From: Utricularia gibba | Lineage: Eukaryota > Streptophyta > Magnoliopsida > Lamiales > Lentibulariaceae | NCBI GenBank assembly: GCA_002189035.1 | Contig: NEEC01000014.1 | Span: forward strand, 2,234,501 to 2,298,500 | Reading direction: 5' to 3' | DNA: 64,000 bases | The notes under the pieces: generated by a model | The model's input: only the letters and a program-made list of their open reading frames with translations | The model's database searches: none | What the model was told of the DNA's origin: nothing | Translations under genes and position numbers: made by a program | Shown: positions 1 to 11,222 of the stretch, in pieces | Numbering within the stretch: position 1 is the stretch's first letter | How the letters are laid out: each line of letters starts with the position of its first letter

Positions 1-3000
1 ACAAAGTAGCCAGAGCTTGATCATTGTCATGGCAGACGACTACAAGCCTTGGAAGAACAATAGGAATCATCCTCGTAACAAGTTCTTCAGTTTCAATCCC
101 AAGAACACCTGAAGAAAACTCTTCTACTATTTTTGGCTGTGCAGATAGATTTCTACACAGATAATCATACAACTCATTTTGAATATGAAGTTCTTTTGTA
201 AGCAGCTTTTTAAGTCCACCTTTGCAAACCACGGAGCTAGATCTAGTTATCACTTTTGAAGCACTAAGTCTCACTGTAGAATATTGATTAGCAAGCTGAG
301 CTGTCAGCAAAAGGAGAGACAGCAGAAACAGTTGGCTATGAATATCAACAGATTGCATGATTGTTGCCACAGTTTCGAGAATGGTTTCAAAAACGAGAGG
401 ATCTACAGCACTATCTAAAGCATGTTTTACTTTGTCCATGAACCTTTGCTCTACAGATTGTTGAACAGCATCCCCACAGAAGAACAATTTTTCCAAAACA
501 TCCTCTGTTACAAAGAAACTTATTTGTGAGGAAAATGCTAGCCTCACATTTCTGTTCCAGTGGAGGAGCAAAAAGTCAAAGCAATTCAACCATTGACTTC
601 TAGTGTTGATTAAAATATCTTCAGTTTCATGCAAAAGGATCCGATGGATCACCTTCACACATTCAACTTGAACTTCTTCAGATGATCCATCATTTAGCAA
701 CTCAAAAAAGAAGGAATGCAGATACATATAATCGCAACCAAGAAAGGCATCTGATCTTGGCGCTTTGGGAAAGGGGACTGCTGGATATGAGATGCATTTG
801 ACTGCAGTACTGTTATCACACTTTGAACATTGAAATCCTTGGAGCAGATTATTTATAAATGAGCTGCCTTTTCCAACGCCCCCTCTCCAGGAGACATTGC
901 ATTCGAATTCCCCATTGCACCCATATAAACATGCAAGATAGCCAAGGGCCAAAGGAATGATTTTCTTGGCTAGATCACTTTTCTCCTCCTTAAGTATCCT
1001 GTGGTAGTAGAAGCAAAGGAGCTCATACAAAAAACATTATGTTGTCCCCCAAGAGAAAGCTTACATTCTTAGATTCTAAAGAAGAGCAGTTCAAAGCATA
1101 TACTATTACACGAGAAGCATGAGCCGGAAATATGAAAACACCCAGAGGAAGTCAGTTTTTAAATATGATAATTTACAGGAAAGTGTAATGCATCCAGTAC
1201 AGTTCTTGCAGATTAGTTTTTCTTTTTTTTTTCTGGCATTCGTAAAGAGCAATACATGAATAGGTAAATTGATTTGAAATCATGGGAACAACATATTGTA
1301 ATATATGCTTTCACAAAAAAGTTAGAAAAGAAATTTCCACTCACCGCAGCCTCCTGAATATCTGGTGTAGAAGATCAGCGCCACATAGTAAGGAAATCAC
1401 TGGAATGCATATGATAGCTTCGATTCTGACTTCTTTTTCTTCATCACGAAGGCCCATGTCCAATATATCAAGACTGGTTTCATACATTGTTAGGCTACAA
1501 ATTCTACAGAGAATCCAAATTGAGAGACATTTAGCTCTCAATAGAGAATGAGATTCCACCACTGACGGAGGAGAGCTCCAAGGGAGCCTCAGTACTGTGT
1601 CCAAAATATCTCTAATAGTGTCTGTTTTTTCAAAAATCACATGTGTATCCTCCTCCGATAGTGAGCCTGAGATTATATCACCATGGTTACCAGTTAGAAA
1701 GTAAGGAGTGGCTCAAAAATCAGAAAAATGCATCCATGAGAGCAGCTTGAAAGTAACCTTATCGAAGCATCTCCCAAACAACAGTTTAAAAATATGTAAG
1801 AGAATGCATCCCAAATGAGAATTTCTTGTCACCTTTCAGAATGAGTAGGCTGTCAAGTGCTTCTAGGAAAATGCATAGATCAACTGGAAGCGGAAGCTTC
1901 TGCTTCACCTGATGGAAATCGGGAAAATTATCCCACGAGCAAGTATGATCAGAAAGAAATTAATACAGACAAAACGCAACCTGCTCAAGCATCCAATTAA
2001 TCCAATCACTCATTTGATGAAATATGGCAAGGGAAAGGCCATCATGGGGTAGTTCTGAAAATACAATAGTCAGTGCAGTTATAGCTGGAAGGACAGTTTC
2101 TGCACTTAATGTGCTAGAGGTTTCCCCAGGGGGCCTTAGAGATTCAATATATTGATAATATGAATTTCCTACAACATTGACATAATCTTCTTGATGAAGG
2201 GCGGAAACACATGAAATAAAGGTTGCCATATTCTGGCACATAGTTCCAGCATAAGCATCCCTCTTTTGACGCTTGGCTTTCAATGTTTCTGTATCAGAGG
2301 AGCTCCTTTTACATCCAACTTTCAATTGTACAGCTTCATTTTCACTCTCCGAGAGACCAAAGTGACTGTTTTCAACTGTGTATTTTTTTCTGAGAATAGG
2401 AAGAAGTCCAGAAACAACAGATCTGAAGCAATCTAACAAATGGCAAGCAGGCATGCTTGAGCAAAGCACGAAAATAAGACACTCTGGCTTCCAAATGTAA
2501 GAAGGGCATATGCTTGCGATTCGAACATAGCAAGAGCACAATGCAGCCTGAGTAAACACCAGGAGGATGAGTTAATTATAAAAACAGGCTTAACAGTAGC
2601 ATAAGGCTCCTGCAATTCCACATTTCACGCTAACATAAAATAAGCTACCAAGATGGCCTCACCTTGAGATCCAAGCTGTCTGTCTTCATCAGACTCTTGG
2701 GAAAGATGTGCATTATGTCAGCTGCGGTGGATTTGACAACATCAGCCGGACAACAAGAATGCAATGATTGAAGGCACAGCCCCAAAGAGGAATCATAAAA
2801 TGTACTGCAATAAAACCCTTTCTGCATGTAAGAAAATGGGAAGCATCACACGGCATCAAACACCAAACATGAAAGTACCGATAGAATAAAACACCATTAA
2901 TTACAGTGCATGAGTTTAGAGTGTGTACAAATAAAAAAGAACTGAACTTCATGCAAATAACATGTCATACCTAAACACTGACACTTTAACATCCCCATTG

Positions 3001-4257
3001 AGTATCATAGTCATCGATTGCACTAGTTTCTCCATCGGGACAACTTGGTAAATCTTCCCCATTCCAACAAGGCGCAGAAAGTCAAAACAAGCCTTTATAA
3101 AACATGCGGCTGGATTTAGCATTCAATATATAGGTGGCCAAAACACTGAAGCAAAAAAACTCAATAATAAAACTACCCTACCGTGTGTAGATCATCATTG
3201 GCGTAACACAAGAAATTGCAGACATTTACTACACAAACCGCATCCAAAAGGCCTTCAATATACACTGTTCCTGCTGTTAAAAATTTGCACATAAGCCTGA
3301 TCATTGATGTGGCGAAGATCAGTAACCTTTCTTCTCCAGTAAGATTAACAAGTATTCCATCTCCAGATGACGGCTTAATATTAACTGGAACATCACCAAG
3401 AAGGGCTGGCTCACTGTGTATTCTTGCAAAAGACCCGCTGAAACACTTCAAAAGAAACATTTTCCGTTCTATTGACCCTTGATCATCAGACACTGAGCCA
3501 GCATATAGAATATCTGGGGAGAGGGTTCAGAACAAAAGATATTACAGATATCACAGTCGTAACAAGAACAATATTCTACAATGCATGTAGGGAAGGATGA
3601 AACCATGGCGAAGCAAAACGGGCAATAATTTGTCTACGCAGTTTCACATTTCTAGTTTCATACCTTCGACTAGTAACATAGTATCCACAAAGAACTGACG
3701 GTAAGCAGCTCTATCACCTGTGCGGAGTACAGACAGTAGCGACCCAACAGTCTCCAAAATAACAGCATGCCGATGCCTGAAGAGAAATTACGATCTCTTT
3801 TATTTGTTCCTTCCCATATTGTAGAACGCTAACAATCCCGTATAAGAATGATCAGCCATTTGTGAAGTAAACTAACCGAAAAGCAGGTTCAGCAAAAAAA
3901 GGCAAGATGCGACCGACAACAGGAAGTACAGCATTCGCCTTTCCATGATACAGAACTCCAGGAAAACTCTTGGCTATAACAGACAACAGCCTGAGTATAG
4001 CAACCACCTCGCGTTCATTGTCTACCAAAAACCCCAACAAAACTGTGAAAGTTTAAAAGAGAAATCAAAAAGCTCAAGGAAAAACAGAAATCCCACGTAC
4101 CCGAGGAAGATGGAACATCGTATGCGCGGAGCAATCTTGGTAGAACTGCACGGAATCGAGCCTCCAAAACGTCATCGTTTTGACGATTGGGAGGAGTTGA
4201 GGAAGACGCCGCTATACGCTCTCGAAGCTCGTGCACGAGGCTCGTCAAGTTCGCCAT
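1..4257 (-). CDS. ATR: ATR checkpoint kinase, N-terminal part (partial gene)
   Basis: This is the 5' part of the PI3K-like kinase ATR, the nuclear replication-stress and DNA-damage checkpoint kinase. The start ATG is the complement of 4255-4257 and opens with MANLTSLVHELRERIAASSS, which matches plant ATR N-termini. Exons I could place are 4257-4101, 4042-3877, 3776-3664 and 3513-3182. Further exons lie at about 3094-2971, 2830-2665, 2549-1977, 1911-1838 and 1650-1345, and a long exon runs from 998 to the window edge. Conserved stretches include ILPFFAEPAF, the KRxRQK-rich insert near 2300, and DIHSQLF and GIETEELV in the edge exon. All belong to the alpha-helical HEAT region. The kinase domain lies outside the window. 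The frame is open through position 1. I saw no break. Confidence 0.93.
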
Positions 4258-4658
4258 GTCACCTCTCCACCATTCCCGCTCTAAGGTGTGTGTCAGTGCT
4301 TTGGGTCTGCAACGGTACTTTTTGTGGAGGGAGATGGGGAGTTTCGGTCGATAAACGACGCCGTGTTGATCAACACCCGTAGAAACAACGGAATTGTTTT
4401 TCTATTGATTTTATTATAAATATTTTCTTTATGAAGTGACTATAAATACTGCAGAGGAGAAAATTGATTTTCTTTCAAAGCGCTGTTTCTCTCCTCGTCG
4501 CCGCTTCGGATTAACGACGGCACGGCGTCGCTTGTTTTCTCAGCAGCCTCAACGAACTTTGTTCATCTCTCGGACGGTCATGAACTTCATCTAGATAGAG
4601 CTGAGAACACTAGGGCGAAAACTGAGGAGCTACTTTCGTCTGGTTCATAGAAAAGGCG
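4258..4658. promoter_or_regulatory. Shared 5' region between ATR and MINIYO
   Basis: The ATR and MINIYO start codons lie 401 bp apart on opposite strands, so both 5' UTRs and both core promoters must fit here. The ATR-proximal half is GC-richer, the middle (4385-4450) is AT-rich, and a CT-rich stretch at 4480-4505 probably belongs to the MINIYO leader. I see no clear TATA box for either gene, as is usual for housekeeping genes. Confidence 0.6.
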
Positions 4659-7600
4659 ATGAAGAAGAAAAGTGAAGCAAACGAAAGTCGAGCATCCGGA
4701 GTTTTTGGTGGGATTCCTATGCAAATCAATGTCGACGATGCCTCACAGTTGGTCGGCGGCATAGTAGAGAAGGGCTTCACGGATGGTCCTCAGAGTAGGC
4801 CTTTGGTTCCCCCAGTTGCCCCTCGGCCCAATGCTTTGCCTTTTCCTGTTGCCCGCCATCGCTCATCCGGCCCTGTTTGTATCTAATAACTCTATTTTTA
4901 TCTTCTTTTTAGGCGATGCCATATGTTGATATCTCTGATTTCGTTTGAAGTTTTTTCATTTTGTGAACTTCTCAAGTAAGCTAAGACATTCCATTAATGA
5001 ATGTTGCATTTTTATTGGTAGCATTATTGGCCTCCTGGTGCTACTGATGATAATGAATACTTGGATTGGGATGCCGATGAAGAGGAGGATTCTAAAGAGA
5101 TGGAACGTTTTGCCCGTACTGCATACGCAGTGCAAAGAAAAGAAAGGAAAGGTTTAGATTTTAACAGTTGGAAGAAAATAGCAAAAGACCATCGTAACTC
5201 TATCCATCAGTTGGATGATGGGAGGCATTGGAGTAGGCCAGCAGCTAGCCACAGAGATGCAGAAGTGGATTTTGATCATTCAAGCATGTTTGAGGCTGAG
5301 TTAGGTGATTCCAAGTTGAGTAGGCAGCGGAATGATTTATCTAAATTTACTGGTGTCCTAGAGACGACAGTTGAAAACCGCACGTCAGTGTTGCATGAGC
5401 TCGATGACTCCAGACATACAAAAAATGTAAATAATGTCATATTCCCAAGGCCTTACAATAACTTATCTGAATCAGGGGAACATGGTACGATGATGAGCCT
5501 TTTCTACCTAAACTTGTATTAAGGAAATGCAAAAATCTAATGATACTTTGTGCCTTGCTTTTGCAATTTGGTAGGTGGAGACGGTGCTGGTCTTGCAAGT
5601 GAGATTGATGGTGAAAATCGTGCCCGCTTGGCAAAAATGTCATCCACAGAGATAGCTGCAGCTCAAGCTGAACTAATGTCAAAGCTGAACCCTGAATTGA
5701 TAAATGCTCTTAGAAAAAGAGGGCATGCTAAAACAAAGAAACAGAAATCTGCTTTATCAGATTCGTCTTGTAGTCAAGCAGATGAGACCCGGCATGAGAA
5801 AAAAGCCACTAGTGATCACGCAGGTAAGAGATTGCAGGGGCGGGGGGGGGGGGGGGGTGCTTTCAATATGAAGCATTGTATCTATTGAGACCGTGTTGAT
5901 GAGCCTGGATAACGAACTGCAGATGAAAAAATGAAGGATGCAACCAGCAGCATTTCTCCTGGTGCAAGTCCTAAAATTCAGAGCATGTGGGATACTTGGA
6001 GTAAAAGAGTTGAGGATGTTAGACATTTGCGGTTCTCTTTGGATGGAAATATAGTTTCTGGATCTAAGCAAGGATCTGTTTTTGGTGAGATGTCAAAATT
6101 GATTCACAGTGATGATGTGCCTTTTGTTTCCGAAGCTTTTGTGTGTATGACTGTGATGGATGGTGTGTTTTGCAGAAAATGTCACTGAGCGTGATTTCAT
6201 CCGGACAGAAGGTGACCCTGGAGCTGCTGGTTATACGATTAAGGAAACCTTAGACCTAACTAGAAGTGTGGTTGGTGATTTTTTTAATCATAATGAGCAT
6301 ACCTGTCAGCCATATTAGCAGTGTCCATCTTTGTAATTTTTCAGGTTCCTGGGCAACGTGCTCTTGCTTTGCATTTGACTGCATCTATCCTTGACCAAGC
6401 AATTCATTCCATTTGCCGGAATCGCTTGACTTCATGTTCTGATGTCACTGATCTTGATGATTCTGTTGATGGGGAGGCTGTGTGGGCTTATTGTCTTGGC
6501 CCTGAGCCTGAGCTTGCTCTTTCACTTCGGTAAATGGAGAATACAGCTGTTTTTTCTGTGATTAGAACATGCAGCATGAGTGCTACTGTCTTTGAATTTC
6601 CTTCCTGAAATTCATTTTATATTTAACCTCTTGTATATCTGATCTTCAGCTTATGTCTTGATGATAACCATTACTCGGTGGTCCTTGCATGTGCCAAAGC
6701 AATTCAACATGCTCTAAGCGCTGATACTAATGATACCATATTTGACATTTTGGACGTGAGTTTGTTTTTCCAAATGCACTTTCATTTTGTTTCTTGATTT
6801 TGAACTCAATGTTATGGTATTTGTTTTTCTCTCCCTTCTTCAGAGGTTGCAACCTGTTGGGAGCAATACTTGTACAGCTCCTGTCTTTAGAAGTAAACCT
6901 GACCCCGATCTTGGTTTTCTACGTGGTGGATTTTGGAAGTATAACACGAAGCCTGCAAATATCCTTCCTCTTGAAGTATGGTCTGTGGGTACTGAAAGCG
7001 AGCATACCATTCAAGATGATATATTTGTCGCATTACAGGACTTTGCTGCTGGTCTTGTTAGGATGGGAATACTTCACAGAATTAACTTTCTGTTAGAGGT
7101 ACACCAAATTTCTTTACACCAAGTAAAAGTTAACCTTGCATAGTGGCCGATAATTGTAGGGTTTTCAATGGTATAATATTTCTGACTTGTGTTGTACCAG
7201 ACAGATCCTGCTGCCCCATTGGAAGAATGCTTATACTCCATATTGATATCCATTGCACGCCATTCTCCTAATTGTGCTTCTGCAATTATGGAATCTGGGC
7301 ACCTTGTTCAGACTGTTGCGAGACGATTTGCGACCACAGAACAACTTGAAATCAATGCTTGCAAGATCAAATCTGTTGTGCTCATTAAAGTTAGCATGCT
7401 TTTCTGGTTCATTTGGTACAAGTGTGGGTTCTCCTAAGTATCTTCATGTCATTCTTTTTTTTTTCTTTCTTATGAAGGTACTTGCCCAGGTTGAGAAGAA
7501 GAATTGCTTGATATTTATGAACAATGGAATCTTTCACCAGGTGACTTGGCAATTGTACAGACATCCACTCTCTCTTGACCAGTGGATGAAATCGCCAGCT

Positions 7601-10280
7601 AAGGCCCGCAAGCTTTTTTCAGACTTGATGGTTGAACAATTGCGTCTATGGAAGGTTTTTATTCACTATGGATTTTGCATCTCGGATTTTCCTATTCTAT
7701 TTCCTTCACTATGCACATGGTTGGCTGTGCCAACTGTTGAGAAGCTGCTGGATACTGATATGAATGCATATTATGCTATAACATGCGAAGCATACCATCT
7801 TCTGGATGTTTTAGCTCGTAAGCTTCCTTCCTTCTACTCTCACGGACATGAGCTAAGTCAGCATGACAACAAAGATAACAGTGCTTGGTCTTGGGGTCAT
7901 GTTGGACCAATTATAGATCTAGCTCTGGAGTGGATTAATGTGAAAAGCATATCGGACCTTCTAAGACCACGAAACTTTCAAAATTCTGGTGGTCAGCTTG
8001 TTGATTTGTCTGATTCATCTATGAATTCTATGATGTGGGTCATTTCTTCGGTCCTCTGTATGCTATTTAGTGTCCTTAAAGCACTGATTAGAGATGGTGC
8101 TGCAAATTTCCCAAATGGTAGGCTGCCTTGGCTGCCAGAATTTGCCCCCAAGATTGGACTTGCCATTGCCAGTCATGGAATGATGAGCTTTTTAGGTGGA
8201 AGTGATGCAATTCTAAGTGAGGGGCCTTCTTGCACTGGTACCATTCTCCAATACTTTTACCAATCAAGGTTTGGAAGAAGAGTGGGTCTGGCATTGTCTT
8301 CTACATGTTGCCTTCAAGGATTAGTCCAAGTAGCTGCATCCATCGATAAGGTTGTACAGAATGCGAATCTCATGATTCATTGCGAACCACCTACAAATAT
8401 CAAGCCATGTAGGGAAGATAAAATTGTTTCCAGTGGAATACTAAAGTCCTTTTCCGGCGAAATAAGATATTTGTTGACAAGGTTAACGAAATTAGTTGAC
8501 ACTGATTTGCAGTTAATGCAAAATGTTGAGGACTTCGGAAGAGGTGGCCCATCTCCAGGAGTTGGCATGGGTTGGGGTGCTTCAGGTGGAGGATATTGGT
8601 CAGTAGACAACCTCTTGGCTCAGCAAGATGTTCGGTTACTATCCTACTTGGTCGAAGTTTGTGAAATTGAGGATGTAGAAGATCGATTAGGATATGCAGA
8701 GACAGATCCCACGCTGCAACTGTTATCTGGGGCCCTGAAATCTGTTTTAATTGTGAGTCCTGGAAACAGTTCTGTTGCTGATACACTACTTAAGTTTATA
8801 TGCCAAGCTCCTATCCTGAAGTATCTTGATTTTGGTATTCGCCGGTTTCTTAGCAACAAAATGCATGATCAGTTTCAGTGGAATTATGAAGATGGCGAAT
8901 TCGAAAAGATGGCTAATGTCTTGACTTCTCACTTCTCTCAGAGGTGGCTTGGTGTGAAGAACAAAAGAAAAGCTGCAGTTGGTGTGAGTAAAAAATCAAT
9001 CAAGAAAACCAACTTTTCTTTACAAACAATTTATGAGAATACGGATTTGCCAGAAATGTCTGATTGCATGACATCCTCATTAACAGTGGAGTGGGCTTCT
9101 CATAGGTTGCCTGTTCCTGCTCATTGGTTTCTAAGTGCAATCACCTCCATGTGTTCTCAGAGTAACGCTTTTGGCTGTACCAACCGAAATGAGACATATC
9201 CACCTTCTGGTTTTCAAGAAGTTGCCACGAGTGGACTTTTTTTCCTTCTCGGACTGGAAGCAGTTCATTCTTTCAATATCTCTGAGCTCAGTTCACCTAT
9301 AAAATCTGTTCCAGTTGTTTGGAAACTCCATGCTCTATCTGTCGCATTACTTCCTGGAATGGGTATTCTTGCAGATGAGAAGAGCAGAGACCTATATGTA
9401 ACGTTGCAGGATCTTTATGGAGAATATATTGATGAACTACGTTTTCAGAGTTTTCAACATGGAACAACTCTACTGCCATTCAAATCAGAAATTCACGAAA
9501 ATTACTCAACTTTCATTGAAAGAATCGTGGAACAATTTGCTGCAGAATCTTATGGTGACATCTTATTTGGGAGGCAGGTTGCAATCTATTTGCATGGTTC
9601 TGTCGAAGCTTGTGTGAGGCTTGCAACATGGAATGCCTTGTCTGATAGTCGTATTCTTGAACTTCTGCCACCTCTGGAAAAGTGCCTTGCAAACGGTGAA
9701 GGCTACCTTGAACCTGTTGAGGTACTTGTGTTACAACCAGCATCCGGAGTTGCACATGAATTGCAAAAAACAAAACAATATGCTTTCTTTTTGCAGGATA
9801 ACGAGAGCATCTTAGAGGCTTATGCGAAATCATGGGTTTCTGGCGCTCTTGACAAAGCGATGAGCCGGTGTTCGTTGGGGTTCTTGCTGCCATTGCACCA
9901 TCTTTCGTCCTTCGTTTTTGGAGATGCTTCTGGTAGCATGCTGTCACTGCGAACCAAGCTCACAAAATCTTTGCTGAGGGACTATTCGCAGAAGCAACAG
10001 CATGAGGTATGATGCTGTTTTCCCGCTACTGATAGAGAACAACAGGGAGAAGCAAAAATGCTGACAGTATGTTTATATTTTGCATTTCCAGGGCATGCTG
10101 GTGAAATTGGTATGCTACAGAAAATCGTCTTCCCCGGCCTTGTCAATGAACGAGGCGGAGATGAGGCTCCGGCGGCTGAAAGAGTGCTGGCAAGGAAATG
10201 TGGATGTCATAGAAAAGCTCCATGCACGTGTACGAAGAGAAGTGCAGCTCTCCCCAGGTTTCTCCGGCGATGAGTTATAG
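4659..10280 (+). CDS. IYO: MINIYO / RPAP1-like regulator of RNA polymerase II
   Basis: IYO is the plant RPAP1 homologue. It interacts with Pol II, promotes transcriptional elongation and triggers cell differentiation. Exons are 4659-4874, 5022-5484, 5575-5823, 5923-6084, 6176-6270, 6345-6529, 6650-6755, 6844-7098, 7201-7389, 7478-9721, 9797-10006 and 10092-10280, which sum to 1520 codons (Arabidopsis IYO is about 1465). The RPAP1 N-terminal box (ARHRSSGP, RTAYAVQRKERKG) is in exons 1-2. The RPAP1 C-terminal-type motif (FIRTEGDPGAAGYTIKE) is in exon 5. PWLPEFAPKIGLAI, PGVGMGWGASGGG and EIHENYSTF in the long exon match the family closely. Intron 11 (9722-9796) is 75 nt and stop-free. Intron 3 carries a 16-G run. 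The start is the first ATG of the open frame and gives the expected N-terminus. Confidence 0.94.
5836..5858 (+). repeat. Poly-G tract in MINIYO intron 3
   Basis: Four G, one C, then sixteen G (5842-5857) sit about 13 bases after the donor of intron 3. Such a run is prone to length error in sequencing. It can also form a G-quadruplex in DNA or in the nascent RNA. Confidence 0.85.
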
Positions 10281-11222
10281 GAAGGATCGAACATTTCATC
10301 CCATTTGAACAGCCACTGTTAGTGGGGGAAACGATCTCACCAACCATAAAATCTGAAAAGTTTAATCTAACAAACAGCAATCAATTCATTGCGTAACACT
10401 CTGCCATGCCGGATTCGCCATCATGGCGTGCTTCCTGTGCCCGCTTTCCGGTCGTCCCCCTTTGCAGCATCTTCGTCACCACTTGGGACTTTCGTATCTC
10501 AGAAAGAACGATGTGCACTCCCTCCAACCGCCCTTTCCATTTTCGTCACCACTTGGGATATGAAGCAAGGGAAGTTGTATGCTGTTGATCACACCGGCAA
10601 AAAGGTGGTAATGGGTAGTGACGGTTTCCATGATACCCTTGCCGTCGTTCAATTTAGGGCGGGAGAGGAAGTACCTGGCGGATTGCGATGCAGAGCTGCT
10701 GGCGGTAGACAAGTATTTGACTGGAGGAACGTGGGGATGAATCTCACCCTGACTGCGAATTGGGAGACGTGGAAGTTGAATGAGAATCACAGGAGTCGGA
10801 GGAGATCGCAAGTCGTGTTCTGGGATTTGCTGCGAAATGGGAGACGTCAGGTATGCACTTCTTTTTGACAGTTTGGTGCCATTGAGAATCATCGAGCTAC
10901 CCGATTGGGGTGGACAGAGATCATGGAAAGTGGGTGCACCTCAGGGTAAAGTCGTTGCTTTGATTCTGCTGAGGATCCGCAGCGTAAATAAGACTGTAAT
11001 CCTGACACTTCTTTTAGAAGAATATGACACTTTATGCTGCCGGATGGAGCAACAAATGGCTACATATGATCCCATCATTCTGTAGAGCTACAGCAGGACT
11101 AAGCAGCAGAAGTAAAATAAGAGCAGCAGGAGGTAGTTCCAACTTCGGAACTTGAGCTAGAATCTATGAGCTGAAGCAAATGTACAGAACATATCCTTGG
11201 AGTCTTACTTGCCGCTCCGCTT
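10281..11222. other. Spacer between MINIYO and RopGEF 3' ends, with an unassigned open frame
   Basis: The two genes converge here, so both 3' UTRs lie inside. An ATG-initiated open frame on the plus strand at 10389-10868 (159 codons) has no domain I recognise. It contains an imperfect direct repeat: the same 17 bases occur at 10472-10488 and 10542-10558. The opposite strand is also open over much of it. I treat it as UTR or a gene relic rather than a gene. Its GC content is higher than that of other spacers in the window. Confidence 0.4.

Noticed and set aside
8377-8859. Antisense frames inside the MINIYO long exon
   Set aside because: They mirror strongly conserved sense codons and have no similarity of their own.
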